DNA of 44,889 bases, taken from Pseudomonadota bacterium. GTDB taxonomy: Bacteria > Pseudomonadota > Gammaproteobacteria > Xanthomonadales > Xanthomonadaceae. The stretch is from NCBI GenBank assembly GCA_023390905.1, contig JAEWBY010000100.1, positions 1 through 44,889 of the forward strand, given 5' to 3'. A model generated the notes under the pieces. It ran no database searches. It worked only from the letters and a program-made list of their open reading frames with translations, and was not told the origin of the DNA. Shown piece by piece: positions 26,077-36,256 of this stretch. Position 1 is the stretch's first letter; each line of letters opens with the position of its first letter. Made by a program: the position numbers and the translations under genes.

Positions 26077-27000
26077 ATGAGAATCGTCTTTGCCGGCACG
26101 CCGGCGTTCGCCGTACCCAGCCTGCGCGCGGCGCATGCACGCAATGAAGTCGTCGCGGTCTATACGCAGCCGGATCGGCCGGCCGGGCGCGGTCGCGGGC
26201 TGACGCCCTCGCCGGTGAAGCTGGAAGCGATCCAGCGTGGCATTCCGGTGTTGCAGCCGGTGTCGCTGAAGAAGAAATCCGCGCAGGAAGCGCTGCGCGC
26301 GCTGGAACCGGATCTGATGATCGTCGTGGCCTACGGGTTGATCCTGCCGCAGGCCGTGCTCGACATTCCACGCTATGGCTGCTGGAACGTGCACGCCTCG
26401 ATGCTGCCGCGCTGGCGCGGCGCCGCGCCGATCCAGCGCGCGATCGAAGCCGGCGACGGAGAAACCGGCGTCTGCCTGATGAAGATGGAAGCCGGCCTCG
26501 ATACCGGTCCCGTGCTGCTCGCGCATCGAACGCCGATCGGCGAACAGGAAACCGGCGGCCAACTGCACGATCGCCTTGCCGAAATGGGCGCGGGCGTGCT
26601 GGCCGATGGCCTGGGCCTGTTGCGCGCCGAACTGCTGCCGGTGCCGTGGCAACAGCCGGAAGAAGGCGTGACCTACGCGCACAAGCTCGAGAAACACGAA
26701 GCGCGGCTGGACTGGCAGCAACCGGCCGACGTGCTCGCCCGTAAGGTGCGCGCGTTCGAACCGTGGCCGGTGGCCGAGGCGATCGTCGCCGGCGAGCGCC
26801 TGCGCATCCATGGCGCGGTGGCACTGCCATTGGCGCATGCATCGACGCCGGGCAGCGTGCTCGCGGCCGGACGCCAGGGCATCGACATCGCATGCGCCGA
26901 AGGCGCGCTGCGCCTGCGCGTGGTACAGCGTGACGGCGGCAAGGCGATCACCGCGGCCGATTACCTCAACGCGCGCCGCGACCTGGCGATTGCATCATGA
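26077..27000 (+). CDS. fmt: Methionyl-tRNA formyltransferase
   Basis: Fmt transfers a formyl group from 10-formyl-tetrahydrofolate to initiator Met-tRNA. The 307-residue chain begins MRIVFAGTPAFAVPSL and carries the catalytic NxH (WNVHASMLPRWRGAAPIQRA) followed by ETGVCLMKMEAGLDTGPVL with the conserved Asp. The C-terminal OB-like domain (VRAFEPWPVAEAIVAGERL) binds tRNA. Its stop overlaps the rsmB start by four bases (ATGA), so the two are translationally coupled in the usual def-fmt-rsmB operon. Confidence 0.97.
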   Translation: MRIVFAGTPAFAVPSLRAAHARNEVVAVYTQPDRPAGRGRGLTPSPVKLEAIQRGIPVLQPVSLKKKSAQEALRALEPDLMIVVAYGLILPQAVLDIPRYGCWNVHASMLPRWRGAAPIQRAIEAGDGETGVCLMKMEAGLDTGPVLLAHRTPIGEQETGGQLHDRLAEMGAGVLADGLGLLRAELLPVPWQQPEEGVTYAHKLEKHEARLDWQQPADVLARKVRAFEPWPVAEAIVAGERLRIHGAVALPLAHASTPGSVLAAGRQGIDIACAEGALRLRVVQRDGGKAITAADYLNARRDLAIAS

Positions 27001-28301
27001 CGCCGGGCGGCGCTGGCGTTGCGGTACGTGCGCTGGCCGCCCGCGTGCTGCACGCGGTCGCGCACGAGGGCCGTTCGCTCAAGGCCGAATTGAATTCCGC
27101 GCTGGCGCAGTTGGAAGACCCGCGCGATCGCGCGCTGCTCGAAGCCATCTGTTTCGCCGCGCTCCGGCAACGCGCCCGCTACGATGCCGCGCTGCGGGAC
27201 TGGATGCAGAAGCCGCCGGGCGCGCGTGACGGCGAACTGCGCTGCCTGCTGTGGGCCGGTTTCGCGCAACTCGACGTGCTCGGCCTGCCGGCGCACGCGG
27301 CGTTGTCATCAACGGTCGAAGCCGCACGTGGATTGAAGCGCACGCATCAGGCCGGCCTGGTCAATGCGCTGCTGCGTCGCGCTCAGCGCGAAGGCATACC
27401 CGCGGGTGATCCGGCGCAATCGTGGCCGGCGTGGTTGCAGGCGCGCATCCGCCGCGATTGGGGCGAACGCGCAGGTGCGATCTTCGCCGGCAGTGCGGAA
27501 GCGGCTCCGCTGTGGCTGCGGATCAATCGCCGGCATACCGATCCGTTGCGTTATCTCGAACGCCTGCGCGTCGAATGGCCCGAACTCCAGGCCAGCACCA
27601 CGCCGCTGCTCGACGATGGGCTGCGCGTGGACACACCGGTCGCCGTGATCCTGCTGCCGGGGTTCGATGAGGGATGGATCTCCGTGCAGGATGGTTCGGC
27701 GCAGGCCGTGGCCGATGCGCTCGCGCCGCCGCGCGGATCGCGCGTGCTCGATGCCTGCGCCGCGCCCGGCGGCAAGGCCGCGCACCTGCTCGAACGCGAC
27801 CCGGAACTGGACCTGCTCGCATTGGACATCGATGCGCGCCGGATGCGTCGGGTCAAGGACAATCTCGCGCGCAGTGGCGTCACTGCGCGAACGCACGTGG
27901 CCGACGCGGCCGACGTGGCCGCCTGGTGGGATGGTCGGCCCTTCGATGCGGTGCTGCTGGATGCACCCTGTTCGGCGACCGGGGTCGTGCGCCGGCAACC
28001 GGACGTGCTGCTGCATCGGCGACCCGAGGATGTCGACACACTGGTGCAGACACAGGGGCGGTTGCTGGAGGCGTGCTGGACGGTGCTGCGACCGGGCGGC
28101 GCACTGCTGTACGCCACGTGCTCGATCCTGAAGGACGAGAACGAACGGCAGATCGATGCCTTTCTGCAAAGAACGTCCGATGCGCGGGCCGAAGATCCGG
28201 GAGATGCATTCGGCCACGTGTCCGGTGCGGGGCGTCAGCGACTGCCGGGCGAGCAGGGCATGGATGGATTCTTCTACGCCAGGCTGCGCAAGGCTGCGTA
28301 G
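26997..28301 (+). CDS. rsmB: 16S rRNA (cytosine-967-C5)-methyltransferase
   Basis: RsmB methylates C967 in 16S rRNA. In 434 residues it has an N-terminal NusB-like domain (VRALAARVLHAVAHEGRSL) and a SAM-dependent C-terminal domain: motif I VLDACAAPGGKAAHLLE, motif IV DAPCSATGVVRRQPD with Cys325, and motif VI YATCSILKDENE with the nucleophilic Cys375. Its start overlaps the fmt stop by four bases. The downstream gene begins 67 bp later in the surface-glycan block. Confidence 0.96.
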   Translation: MTPGGAGVAVRALAARVLHAVAHEGRSLKAELNSALAQLEDPRDRALLEAICFAALRQRARYDAALRDWMQKPPGARDGELRCLLWAGFAQLDVLGLPAHAALSSTVEAARGLKRTHQAGLVNALLRRAQREGIPAGDPAQSWPAWLQARIRRDWGERAGAIFAGSAEAAPLWLRINRRHTDPLRYLERLRVEWPELQASTTPLLDDGLRVDTPVAVILLPGFDEGWISVQDGSAQAVADALAPPRGSRVLDACAAPGGKAAHLLERDPELDLLALDIDARRMRRVKDNLARSGVTARTHVADAADVAAWWDGRPFDAVLLDAPCSATGVVRRQPDVLLHRRPEDVDTLVQTQGRLLEACWTVLRPGGALLYATCSILKDENERQIDAFLQRTSDARAEDPGDAFGHVSGAGRQRLPGEQGMDGFFYARLRKAA

Positions 28302-28368
28302 ATTTCATTCCGCGTGAACCTGCGGCGCGCAAGATGCCCAAAGTTGCGGCTTCGGATTCATCCCGCGC

Positions 28369-29607
28369 ATGGAGTTGCCGGAGAGCGTTCCAGTTCATCG
28401 ATATGCCGGGCCTGTTTTCCTGGCGGCGACGTTCTGTGCCTGCGCCCTGTTGGTCATCGACAACGGGCTTGCGCTGTTCGCGGCGGGACTGGCAGCGACC
28501 ACGCTGATGCAGTGGCAGGGCGCGCGCCATGGCGCACGCCAACCCATGCCGGGGCTCGGCCTGCTGGTGAGGCTGGTGATGTTCGTCCTCGGCACGGTGG
28601 CCATGTCCGCCCATGCGCATGGAAAGCCGCTGGATGCGCTGGACAATCCAGCACGGTTGCTGCTGATTCCCTGGTGCGCATGGCTGGCCCACGCCACCGG
28701 GGTGCGCCGCGAAGGACTCTGGAGTGGCGCGCTGCTCGGCGTGGCGCTGGCGTTCGTCATCGCCTGCCGCGATGTCGCGATGAACGCGCCGCGCGCCAGC
28801 GGTGGCGGAAATCCGATCGTGTTCGCCCAGCTCACGCTCGGATTGCTCGTCATCGTGCTGTTCGCAGCGCCGGCAACGTTGCCCCGCGCCGTGCGGATGG
28901 TGCAGATGGTCGTACTGTCGATGGGCGCTCTGGTCATTCTGTGGTCCGGCAGCCGCGGCACGCTGGCGGCGCTGGTGTGCCTGCTCGCCGTCGCCGTGCT
29001 GCGCCAGACCGTCCGCATCCACGTGCACCGGGCCGGTGCGATCGCGCTGTTGATCATCGCCGTGGCCGCTATCGTCTGGTTCACGCCGGCGTTCCGCTCG
29101 CCCCTGCGGCTGGATTTCATCGGCCCGGATCTGCAGCGATTCGTCAGCGGCAATCCGGATACGCCGATCGGTGCGCGGCTCGAACTGCTGGCGCTGGCCT
29201 GGCAGCAATTCATCGCCCATCCCTGGCAGGGCATCGGGCTGGGCAACTTCGGCGAAGTCGTGCAGCAATTACCGGGCTGCCAGCGCGTGCCGCCGATGGG
29301 CATGTGCGTACTGGCTCACGCACACAATGACCTGGCCGAGTGGTCCGCGACGATGGGCGTGCCGGGCCTGCTGGCGATCCTGTGCGTGTATGCCGTGCCG
29401 ATGACGATGTTTGCCGCGATAATCCGCACCTGCGCGGACGAGGCGGCCAGACGCGCGGCATGGACCGGCGCCATGCTGATCATGGCCTATGCCATCTGCG
29501 GGCTGAGCCAGTCGATGTTCTCGCATGCGGCGACGGCCAGCGCGTACGCGGTGCTCACCGGTACGCTGCTGGGCATCGCGATGCGCCCGGTTCGGTGCGC
29601 GACATAG
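28369..29607 (+). CDS. O-antigen ligase family membrane protein (WaaL-like)
   Basis: A 412-residue inner-membrane protein with about ten hydrophobic segments. A large periplasmic loop lies after the conserved Arg (ILWSGSRGTLAALV), and a second conserved set follows near LAHAHNDLAEWSATMGVPGLL, whose His/Asn residues match the ligase signature of Wzy_C proteins. This family joins undecaprenyl-linked glycan to lipid A core, or to protein in some members. It begins the glycan block and is followed by the ArnT-like gene after 20 bp. The acceptor cannot be decided from sequence. Confidence 0.85.
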   Translation: MELPESVPVHRYAGPVFLAATFCACALLVIDNGLALFAAGLAATTLMQWQGARHGARQPMPGLGLLVRLVMFVLGTVAMSAHAHGKPLDALDNPARLLLIPWCAWLAHATGVRREGLWSGALLGVALAFVIACRDVAMNAPRASGGGNPIVFAQLTLGLLVIVLFAAPATLPRAVRMVQMVVLSMGALVILWSGSRGTLAALVCLLAVAVLRQTVRIHVHRAGAIALLIIAVAAIVWFTPAFRSPLRLDFIGPDLQRFVSGNPDTPIGARLELLALAWQQFIAHPWQGIGLGNFGEVVQQLPGCQRVPPMGMCVLAHAHNDLAEWSATMGVPGLLAILCVYAVPMTMFAAIIRTCADEAARRAAWTGAMLIMAYAICGLSQSMFSHAATASAYAVLTGTLLGIAMRPVRCAT

Positions 29608-29627
29608 TCATCAGACAGGGTAGGACC

Positions 29628-31304
29628 ATGCAGGATCTGCGCGAGCAGCGGTACATCGGATGGTTCATGTTGTTCGCGCTGGTCGTGATCGGCGCCGGGC
29701 TCGGGCTGCGCGCGCCCTGGCCCGCCGACGAACCGCGCTTCGTGCTCGTGGCCAGGCAGATGTGGGAATCGGGCCAGTGGCTGTTCCCGCACCGCGGGCA
29801 GGAGCTCTACGCGGACAAGCCGCCGCTGTATTTCTGGATACTCGCTTCGACCCACGCGGCGGTGCGCAACTGGAACATCGCGTTCCTGATTCCTTCGTTG
29901 CTGGCGTCACTGGGAACGCTGGCGCTGACCTACGATTTCGCGCGGCGTGCATGGAACCGCACCACCGGCCTGTGGGCCGCGGCCGCGGTGCTGTGCGCAT
30001 TCCAGTTCGTGTATCAGGCCAAGCGCGCGCAGATCGATCCCACGCTGGTGTTCTTCACCACGCTGGCGATGTATGGGCTGGGCCGTCATCTGCTGTTCGG
30101 GCCGCACTGGCGCTGGTATTGGCTGGGGTGCTTCGCGGCAGGCCTGGGCGTGATCAGCAAGGGCGTGGGATTCCTGCCCCTGCTCGCACTGGTGCCGTAT
30201 GCGCTGATGCGCTGGCGGGGCTGGCGTGGACTGGGCGAACCGGCCCCGGCCGGTGCGGGCCGGTGGTGGCTGGGCGCAGCGGCCTTCCTGTTCGCGATCG
30301 CGCTGTGGTTCGTGCCGATGCTGCTCACCGCCCTCGGTGACGGCGATCCGGAACACCGCGCCTACCTGGACGATCTGCTGTTCCGGCAGACCGCCACGCG
30401 CTACGTCAACGCCTGGCATCACCACGAGCCGTTCTGGTATTTCCTCCAGGTCATCGCGTTGTACTGGCTGCCGTTCTCGATCTTCATTCCGTGGCTCATC
30501 AAGCCCTGGCGCGAGGCGTGGGGCGCACGCGATGCGCGCGTGTGGTGGCCGCTGGCGTGGGTGCTGATCGTGCTGGTGTTCTTCAGCGCCAGTCCCGGCA
30601 AGCGCGACATGTACATCCTGCCGGCACTGCCCGCACTGGCGTGGGCGGCCGCGCCGTTCATGCCTTCGCTGTCCGGGCGTCGTGGCGTGCGTCGCGCCCT
30701 GCTCGCTTTTGCCGGCGTGCTGGGTGGCGCGCTGCTGCTGGCCGGTGTGCTCGCGCTGATCGGCAATCCTTCGTTCGAGACCAGGTTCGAGGCCGAGCGC
30801 GGTCTGACCGGGGACGCATCGGCCGATCACCTGTGGTGGATCATCGCGGTGATGGGCGGGCTGATTGTGCTGGCGTGCGCGCTGCTGCGGCAGAGGCGTG
30901 CGATCGCGCTGACGCTGGTGACGGTGCTGGTGCTGTGGACGGGCTATGGCCTGGCCATCGCGCCGCTGCTCGATGGCGAGAATTCCGCGCGCGATGTCAT
31001 GGCCGACGCGCGGCGGCATGCCGGTGCGCGCACCATCGGCCTGGTCGACTGGAAGGAACAACAGTTGTTGCAGGCGGTGGGTCCGGTCACCGAATTCGGC
31101 TTCAAGGCGCCGGTGGAACTGCAATGGCAACGCGGCCTGGCGTGGCTGCGATCGGATCCCGCGCGGCGCGTGCTGATGCTGCAGGACGCCACGCTGCCGG
31201 CATGCATCGATCGCGCACGCGCGCTGCCCCTGGGGGCGGCCAACCGGCGGAGCTGGTGGCTCGTGGATGCGGATGTCGCATCCGCATGCACGATCGCGCC
31301 CTAG
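29628..31304 (+). CDS. ArnT-like glycosyltransferase (PMT/GT39-GT83 family)
   Basis: A 558-residue polytopic protein of the GT-C fold. The first periplasmic loop carries the acidic catalytic region PADEPRFVLVARQMWESGQW followed by the ADKPPLYFWILA motif typical of ArnT/PMT proteins. About ten to twelve membrane helices follow, and a C-terminal soluble periplasmic domain of about 130 residues ends the chain. The enzyme would move a sugar from undecaprenyl phosphate to lipid A or another periplasmic acceptor. Start ATG at 29628 with AGG upstream. Its stop codon is TAG at 31302-31304 and shares CTAG with the stop of the next convergent gene. Confidence 0.88.
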   Translation: MQDLREQRYIGWFMLFALVVIGAGLGLRAPWPADEPRFVLVARQMWESGQWLFPHRGQELYADKPPLYFWILASTHAAVRNWNIAFLIPSLLASLGTLALTYDFARRAWNRTTGLWAAAAVLCAFQFVYQAKRAQIDPTLVFFTTLAMYGLGRHLLFGPHWRWYWLGCFAAGLGVISKGVGFLPLLALVPYALMRWRGWRGLGEPAPAGAGRWWLGAAAFLFAIALWFVPMLLTALGDGDPEHRAYLDDLLFRQTATRYVNAWHHHEPFWYFLQVIALYWLPFSIFIPWLIKPWREAWGARDARVWWPLAWVLIVLVFFSASPGKRDMYILPALPALAWAAAPFMPSLSGRRGVRRALLAFAGVLGGALLLAGVLALIGNPSFETRFEAERGLTGDASADHLWWIIAVMGGLIVLACALLRQRRAIALTLVTVLVLWTGYGLAIAPLLDGENSARDVMADARRHAGARTIGLVDWKEQQLLQAVGPVTEFGFKAPVELQWQRGLAWLRSDPARRVLMLQDATLPACIDRARALPLGAANRRSWWLVDADVASACTIAP

Positions 31305-32164
31305 GATTGCAACCGCAGATCCGGCAGTGGCGACTGCGCGAATTCCTGCAGATGCCGATCCAGCCCGTGCGCATTGCGCGCACGCGGGTTCTTCAGGGTC
31401 TGGGCGAGCAGATGATCGTTCGGGCTGGTTTCGCCATCGTGGCGTTCGCGGTGGTACAGGTGCGCGGCCAGCCCGGCGAAGCGCAGCGATTTGCGCCGGA
31501 TGCCGGCATGCACCGCGCGCACCGCGAGATCCTTGTCCTCGCGCCCCCAGCCCTCGTAGCGCTCGTCGAAACCATTGAGCGCGACCAGATCACTGCGCCA
31601 CCAACCCTGGTTGCAGGTCTTGATCGCATCGACCGAATCACCGGTGCTGAGCCGGCCCCAGATCGCGGCCAGCCACGGCAGGCGCAGCGTATGACGCCGG
31701 CGCTTGATCCCCGGATCGAAGAAGCCCCAGCGCGGTTGGTCCGCGGCCAGCAGCCGATCGCGCCCCGTTTCGGTGGTGAGCACGCGCATGCCCTGCACGA
31801 AGGTGTGCGGACGCGCGGCGCGGACGTGATCGGCGATGAAGCGCGGATGCGGCACCATGTCGCCGTCGAGCAGCAGGACGTAATCGCCCTGCGTGGCCGC
31901 GATGCCGCGGTTGCGCGACAGCGCCGCGCGGAATCCCGCATCCTCGATCCAGCTATGGCGCAGCGGCACCGGATACTGGCGCGCGATGCGATGGATCAAT
32001 GCGCGCGTTTCCTCGCCGGAACCATCATCGGCGACGATGACCTCCGCAGGCAGCGCGCGCTGCCGGGCCAATCCCAGCAATACTTTTTCCAGCGCCTGCG
32101 GCCAGTTGTAGGTGGTGACCACGACACTGACCGCGCGAGGATGGCGCGGGTACTGCCCGTCCAT
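31301..32164 (-). CDS. Family 2 glycosyltransferase with galactosyltransferase-type C-terminus
   Basis: A 287-residue cytoplasmic GT-A enzyme. N-terminal nucleotide-sugar fold: AVSVVVTTYNWPQALEKVL, VIVADDGSGEETRAL, then the DxD in VLLLDGDMVPHPRF. The C-terminal half has FDERYEGWGREDKDLAVRA, the Glyco_transf_7C signature seen in galactosyl- and related transferases. The donor sugar is unknown. I chose the ATG at 32164, two bases after the stop of the neighbouring GT2 gene. The ORF extends to 32230 but without conserved content. It is the last gene of the uxs-GT2-GT2 operon. Confidence 0.88.
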   Translation of the reverse strand: MDGQYPRHPRAVSVVVTTYNWPQALEKVLLGLARQRALPAEVIVADDGSGEETRALIHRIARQYPVPLRHSWIEDAGFRAALSRNRGIAATQGDYVLLLDGDMVPHPRFIADHVRAARPHTFVQGMRVLTTETGRDRLLAADQPRWGFFDPGIKRRRHTLRLPWLAAIWGRLSTGDSVDAIKTCNQGWWRSDLVALNGFDERYEGWGREDKDLAVRAVHAGIRRKSLRFAGLAAHLYHRERHDGETSPNDHLLAQTLKNPRARNAHGLDRHLQEFAQSPLPDLRLQS

Positions 32165-32166
32165 CT

Positions 32167-33080
32167 TCAGCGCCGTCCCTTGCGATGGCCCAGCAGGATG
32201 CCGACCGCCCGTTCGTAACGCTTCCACCACGGCGATACGCCGCGCAATGCCAGCGAAGCGTAGCGCTTCATTTCCGCCCGCGAAGGATCGGGCTTGGTGC
32301 GGTACTCGTACTTGCTGTGATCCACGCAGGACGCATCGATGCCGGCGCGCGCCGCGTAGTGGTGGATGATGCCGTGATTCCGCATGCGGTTACGATACAG
32401 GGAAACTGGATCGCGCCGCGTGGCCCACCAGCCATTCTTGCCGTGGGATCGATAGCCGACGCTGCCGGTCGGCAGGTAGTACTTGCGCGCGCCGAGGATG
32501 CTGGCGCCGTGCACGACGCAGGCATCGGCACACAGCCGCCAGCTCTTGCCGAACGAGGCGGGCAGATCCAGCGTGTCCTGCGCCCAGCGCAGGCGCAGCG
32601 ACAGTGCCGAGGTCGGCGCGCCATACCACGGCTGCAGGATGTAGGTGCTGATCGCGGTGAAGCCCAGATCGATCGGCGCGTCACTGCCCTCGAAGCGGAT
32701 GTGCTCGTTGTCGTCGCCGAACACCTGCAGATCGCTGAAGACGAAATCCACGTCCTTGCGTGCGTCGTACAACGCGGCCAACTGCGCCAGGTAGCCCGGC
32801 TCCCAGCGATCGTCCGCATCCAGGAACGCCACCACCTCGGCGGTGGCCGCCGCCACGCCGCGCTGGAACGCCACCAGCTGCCCGCCGTTCTGGCCGAACA
32901 GCAGCGTGACCCGCGCATCCTCGCCGTAGCGCTCCTGCAGCAGTTCGCGCGATCCATCGGTGGAACCGTCATCGACCACGATGATCTGGCTCGGCGCATG
33001 CGTCTGCGCCAGCGCGCTGTCGATCGCTTCGGCCACGAAGGGCCGATAGTTGTAGTTGGTGACGATGACCGCGAAGCTGG

Positions 33081-33084
<4 letters not shown>
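32167..33084 (-). CDS. Family 2 glycosyltransferase
   Basis: A 305-residue GT-A enzyme. Seen: AVIVTNYNYRPFVAEAIDSA, the nucleotide-binding IIVVDDGSTDGSRELL, and the DxD in VVAFLDADDRWEPGYL. The C-terminal part is Arg/Tyr-rich and may attach to the membrane or to a lipid acceptor. The start overlaps the uxs stop by four bases (ATGA), so it is translated with uxs. This raises the possibility that it uses the UDP-xylose made by uxs, which is inference. Confidence 0.9.
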
Positions 33085-34031
<947 letters not shown>

Positions 34032-34168
34032 TCAGGGTCCTGGGGGTGGAGACGCCGGGGAAAACACAACCCCCAAACGTTGGGTCTCCATTGTGGAATA
34101 TCTCACGCAGCCAGCGATAGCCCACGACCTGAACCGGCGGGCCCGGTCCCGGCCCCGGATGCGCGCGA
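34032..34168. promoter_or_regulatory. Intergenic region upstream of uxs
   Basis: This 137-bp gap between asnB and uxs should hold the uxs promoter. It contains the inverted repeat CCCAA-ACG-TTGGG at 34072-34084 and a small AT-rich area around 34090-34105 (TGTGGAATATCTC on the plus strand). I see no clear -35/-10 pair. Confidence 0.4.
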
Positions 34169-36097
34169 TCAGCCCGCGTCCAGCCGCCGATCCATGCGTT
34201 CGACCCACGCCTGGAACATCAGCACGCCCCACAGATGCGTGTGCCATTTGCGCTGACCGGCGAGGAAATCCCGCCAGAGTCCGCGGATGACCGCCGGATC
34301 CAGATGGCCTTCCTCGCGCAGGCGACGCGCGTCCAGCTGGGCCTCGGCCCAGTCGCGCAGGGGGCCGCGCAGCCAGTCCCCGACCGGTGCGCCGAAGCCG
34401 GATTTGGGCCGGACCACCAGCGACTCGGGCAGGTACCGGCCGAGCAATTGCTTGGGCAGGTGCTTGAGCGTATCGCCGTGCTGCTTCATCGATTGCGGCA
34501 GCGACCACGCGAATTCGACCACCCGCCAGTCGAGCAGGGGCGCACGCGCTTCCAGCGCCACCGCCATGCTGCAGCGATCGACCTTGGTCAGGATGTCCTC
34601 GGGCAGGTAGGCGGCGAAATCCAGCGCCATCAGTGCATCGGCGGCCGTGCCGTTGCGCGGCAGGCACGCTGCATCGTCATACGCCGTGAGCGCGCGCGAC
34701 GCGCCGCGGACCACGGACTCGGGCTGGCGCCAGCGGCTGACGCGATTGCGCGCCACCGCCTGCAGGTCCAGCGCCGACGCCTCGCCGCGCAGCGCCGCCA
34801 GGCCGCCCAGTCGCGCCGATTCGCCCGGCTCGCCGGCCCAGCGCGCGAGCCATCGACGCGGCAATTGCGACAGCAGCCGCTCGTTGCGCAGGGCGCGGGC
34901 ATAACGGCCATAGCCGAAGAACAGTTCGTCGCCGCCGTCACCCGACAACGCCACCATCACATGCCGGCGCGCCAGCCGGCACAGCAGCGCCATCGGCAGT
35001 TGCGAGGAATCGGCGAACGGTTCGTCGAACATCGTCGCCATCGCCGGCACCAGATCCAGCGCCGCGTGGCCGTCGGCGCGCAGTTCGGTGTGATCGGTGC
35101 CCAGATGCCGCGCCACCGCCGCGGCATGCGCGCTCTCGTCATGCACGGCATTGTCGAAGCCGATCGAGAAGCTGCGTACCGGTCGCGAGGACTGCGCCTG
35201 CATCAGCGCGGTGATCAGCGAGGAATCCGTGCCGCCGGACAGGAACGATCCCAGCGGCACGTCAGCCACCATGCGCAGGCTCACCGCATCCCGCAGCAGC
35301 GCATCGAACGCATCCAGCGCCTGCGCCTCGTCGCCGGCGAAACCCCGTCCGATGGCCTGTTCCTGTTGCGCGCGCGCGTTCCACCAGTATGTGGTGTCGC
35401 GCGCCGGAACGTGATCATGGCGACCGCTGCGCAGGGTCGTGTCGTCCAGCCGCATCAGCGCACCGGCGCGAAGCTTGTGCACGCCACGCAGGATGCAATG
35501 CGGTGCGGGGATGTAGTCCAGCCGCAGCAACAGCGCCAGTGCGTCCGGATTCACCTGCGCCTGCAACGCGGGATGCGCGCGCAAGGCCGAGAGTTCGCTG
35601 CCGAAGAGGAATGTGCCGTCGGCAGCCCACCCGTAATACAGCGGTTTCTTGCCGACCCGATCGCGCGCCAGCCACAGCGCGCGCGCCTGTCGATCCCAAG
35701 CCGCGATCGCGAACATGCCGTTGCTGCGCGACAGCGCTGATTCCACGCCCCATTGCGCGATGCCAGCCAGCAGCACTTCGGTATCCGAGCGCCCGTGGAA
35801 GCGATGACCGAGTGATTCCAGTTGCGTGCGCAGTTCGGCGTGGTTGTAGATCTCGCCGTTGAAGATCAGGACCCAGCGCCCGTCGGCCGACAGCATCGGC
35901 TGATGGCCTTCCGGACTGAGATCCAGAATCGACAGTCGCCGATGCGAAAGCACCAGCCCGCATTCGGCATCGACCCAGGTACCGGCATCATCCGGGCCCC
36001 GATGGGCGATGGCCGTGCCCATGCGCTGGCCCAATGCATGCAGCGCCTGCGCATCGAGCACACGGTCCGCTTGCCAGGCGCCGGCGATGCCGCACAT
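34169..36097 (-). CDS. asnB: Glutamine-hydrolysing asparagine synthase-type amidotransferase (AsnB family)
   Basis: A 642-residue two-domain enzyme. The N-terminal class II glutaminase begins MCGIAGAW, so Cys2 is the nucleophile once Met is removed, and continues with IAHRGPDDAGTW, LSHRRLSILDLSPEG and LIFNGEIYN. The C-terminal ATP-pyrophosphatase has the PP-loop SFLSGGTDSSLITALM near residue 285 and ALSGDGGDELFFGYGRY. The ATG at 36097 is fixed by the need for Cys2. Such AsnB proteins inside glycan clusters often amidate sugar carboxylates rather than aspartate, but that role is inference from location. A true asparagine synthetase remains possible. Confidence 0.88.
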   Translation of the reverse strand: MCGIAGAWQADRVLDAQALHALGQRMGTAIAHRGPDDAGTWVDAECGLVLSHRRLSILDLSPEGHQPMLSADGRWVLIFNGEIYNHAELRTQLESLGHRFHGRSDTEVLLAGIAQWGVESALSRSNGMFAIAAWDRQARALWLARDRVGKKPLYYGWAADGTFLFGSELSALRAHPALQAQVNPDALALLLRLDYIPAPHCILRGVHKLRAGALMRLDDTTLRSGRHDHVPARDTTYWWNARAQQEQAIGRGFAGDEAQALDAFDALLRDAVSLRMVADVPLGSFLSGGTDSSLITALMQAQSSRPVRSFSIGFDNAVHDESAHAAAVARHLGTDHTELRADGHAALDLVPAMATMFDEPFADSSQLPMALLCRLARRHVMVALSGDGGDELFFGYGRYARALRNERLLSQLPRRWLARWAGEPGESARLGGLAALRGEASALDLQAVARNRVSRWRQPESVVRGASRALTAYDDAACLPRNGTAADALMALDFAAYLPEDILTKVDRCSMAVALEARAPLLDWRVVEFAWSLPQSMKQHGDTLKHLPKQLLGRYLPESLVVRPKSGFGAPVGDWLRGPLRDWAEAQLDARRLREEGHLDPAVIRGLWRDFLAGQRKWHTHLWGVLMFQAWVERMDRRLDAG

Positions 36098-36256
36098 GCT
36101 CAGCGCCCCCGCGGGGACAGCGCGACCCGGCCCGAAAGCGCGCCCGCACACGACGTTGGGAAGATGGACGCAGACATGGGCCAGTCGCCGGAAACCAGCG
36201 CGTATTGTTGGTCATCGACCCGGTGAAGGGAAGCAAGCGCGCGTTGCCGCGCCCGC

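Noticed and set aside
34072..34084. CCCAA-ACG-TTGGG as a strong operator ahead of uxs
   Set aside because: Arms of five bases are likely by chance in a region of this length; noted only as part of the intergenic description.
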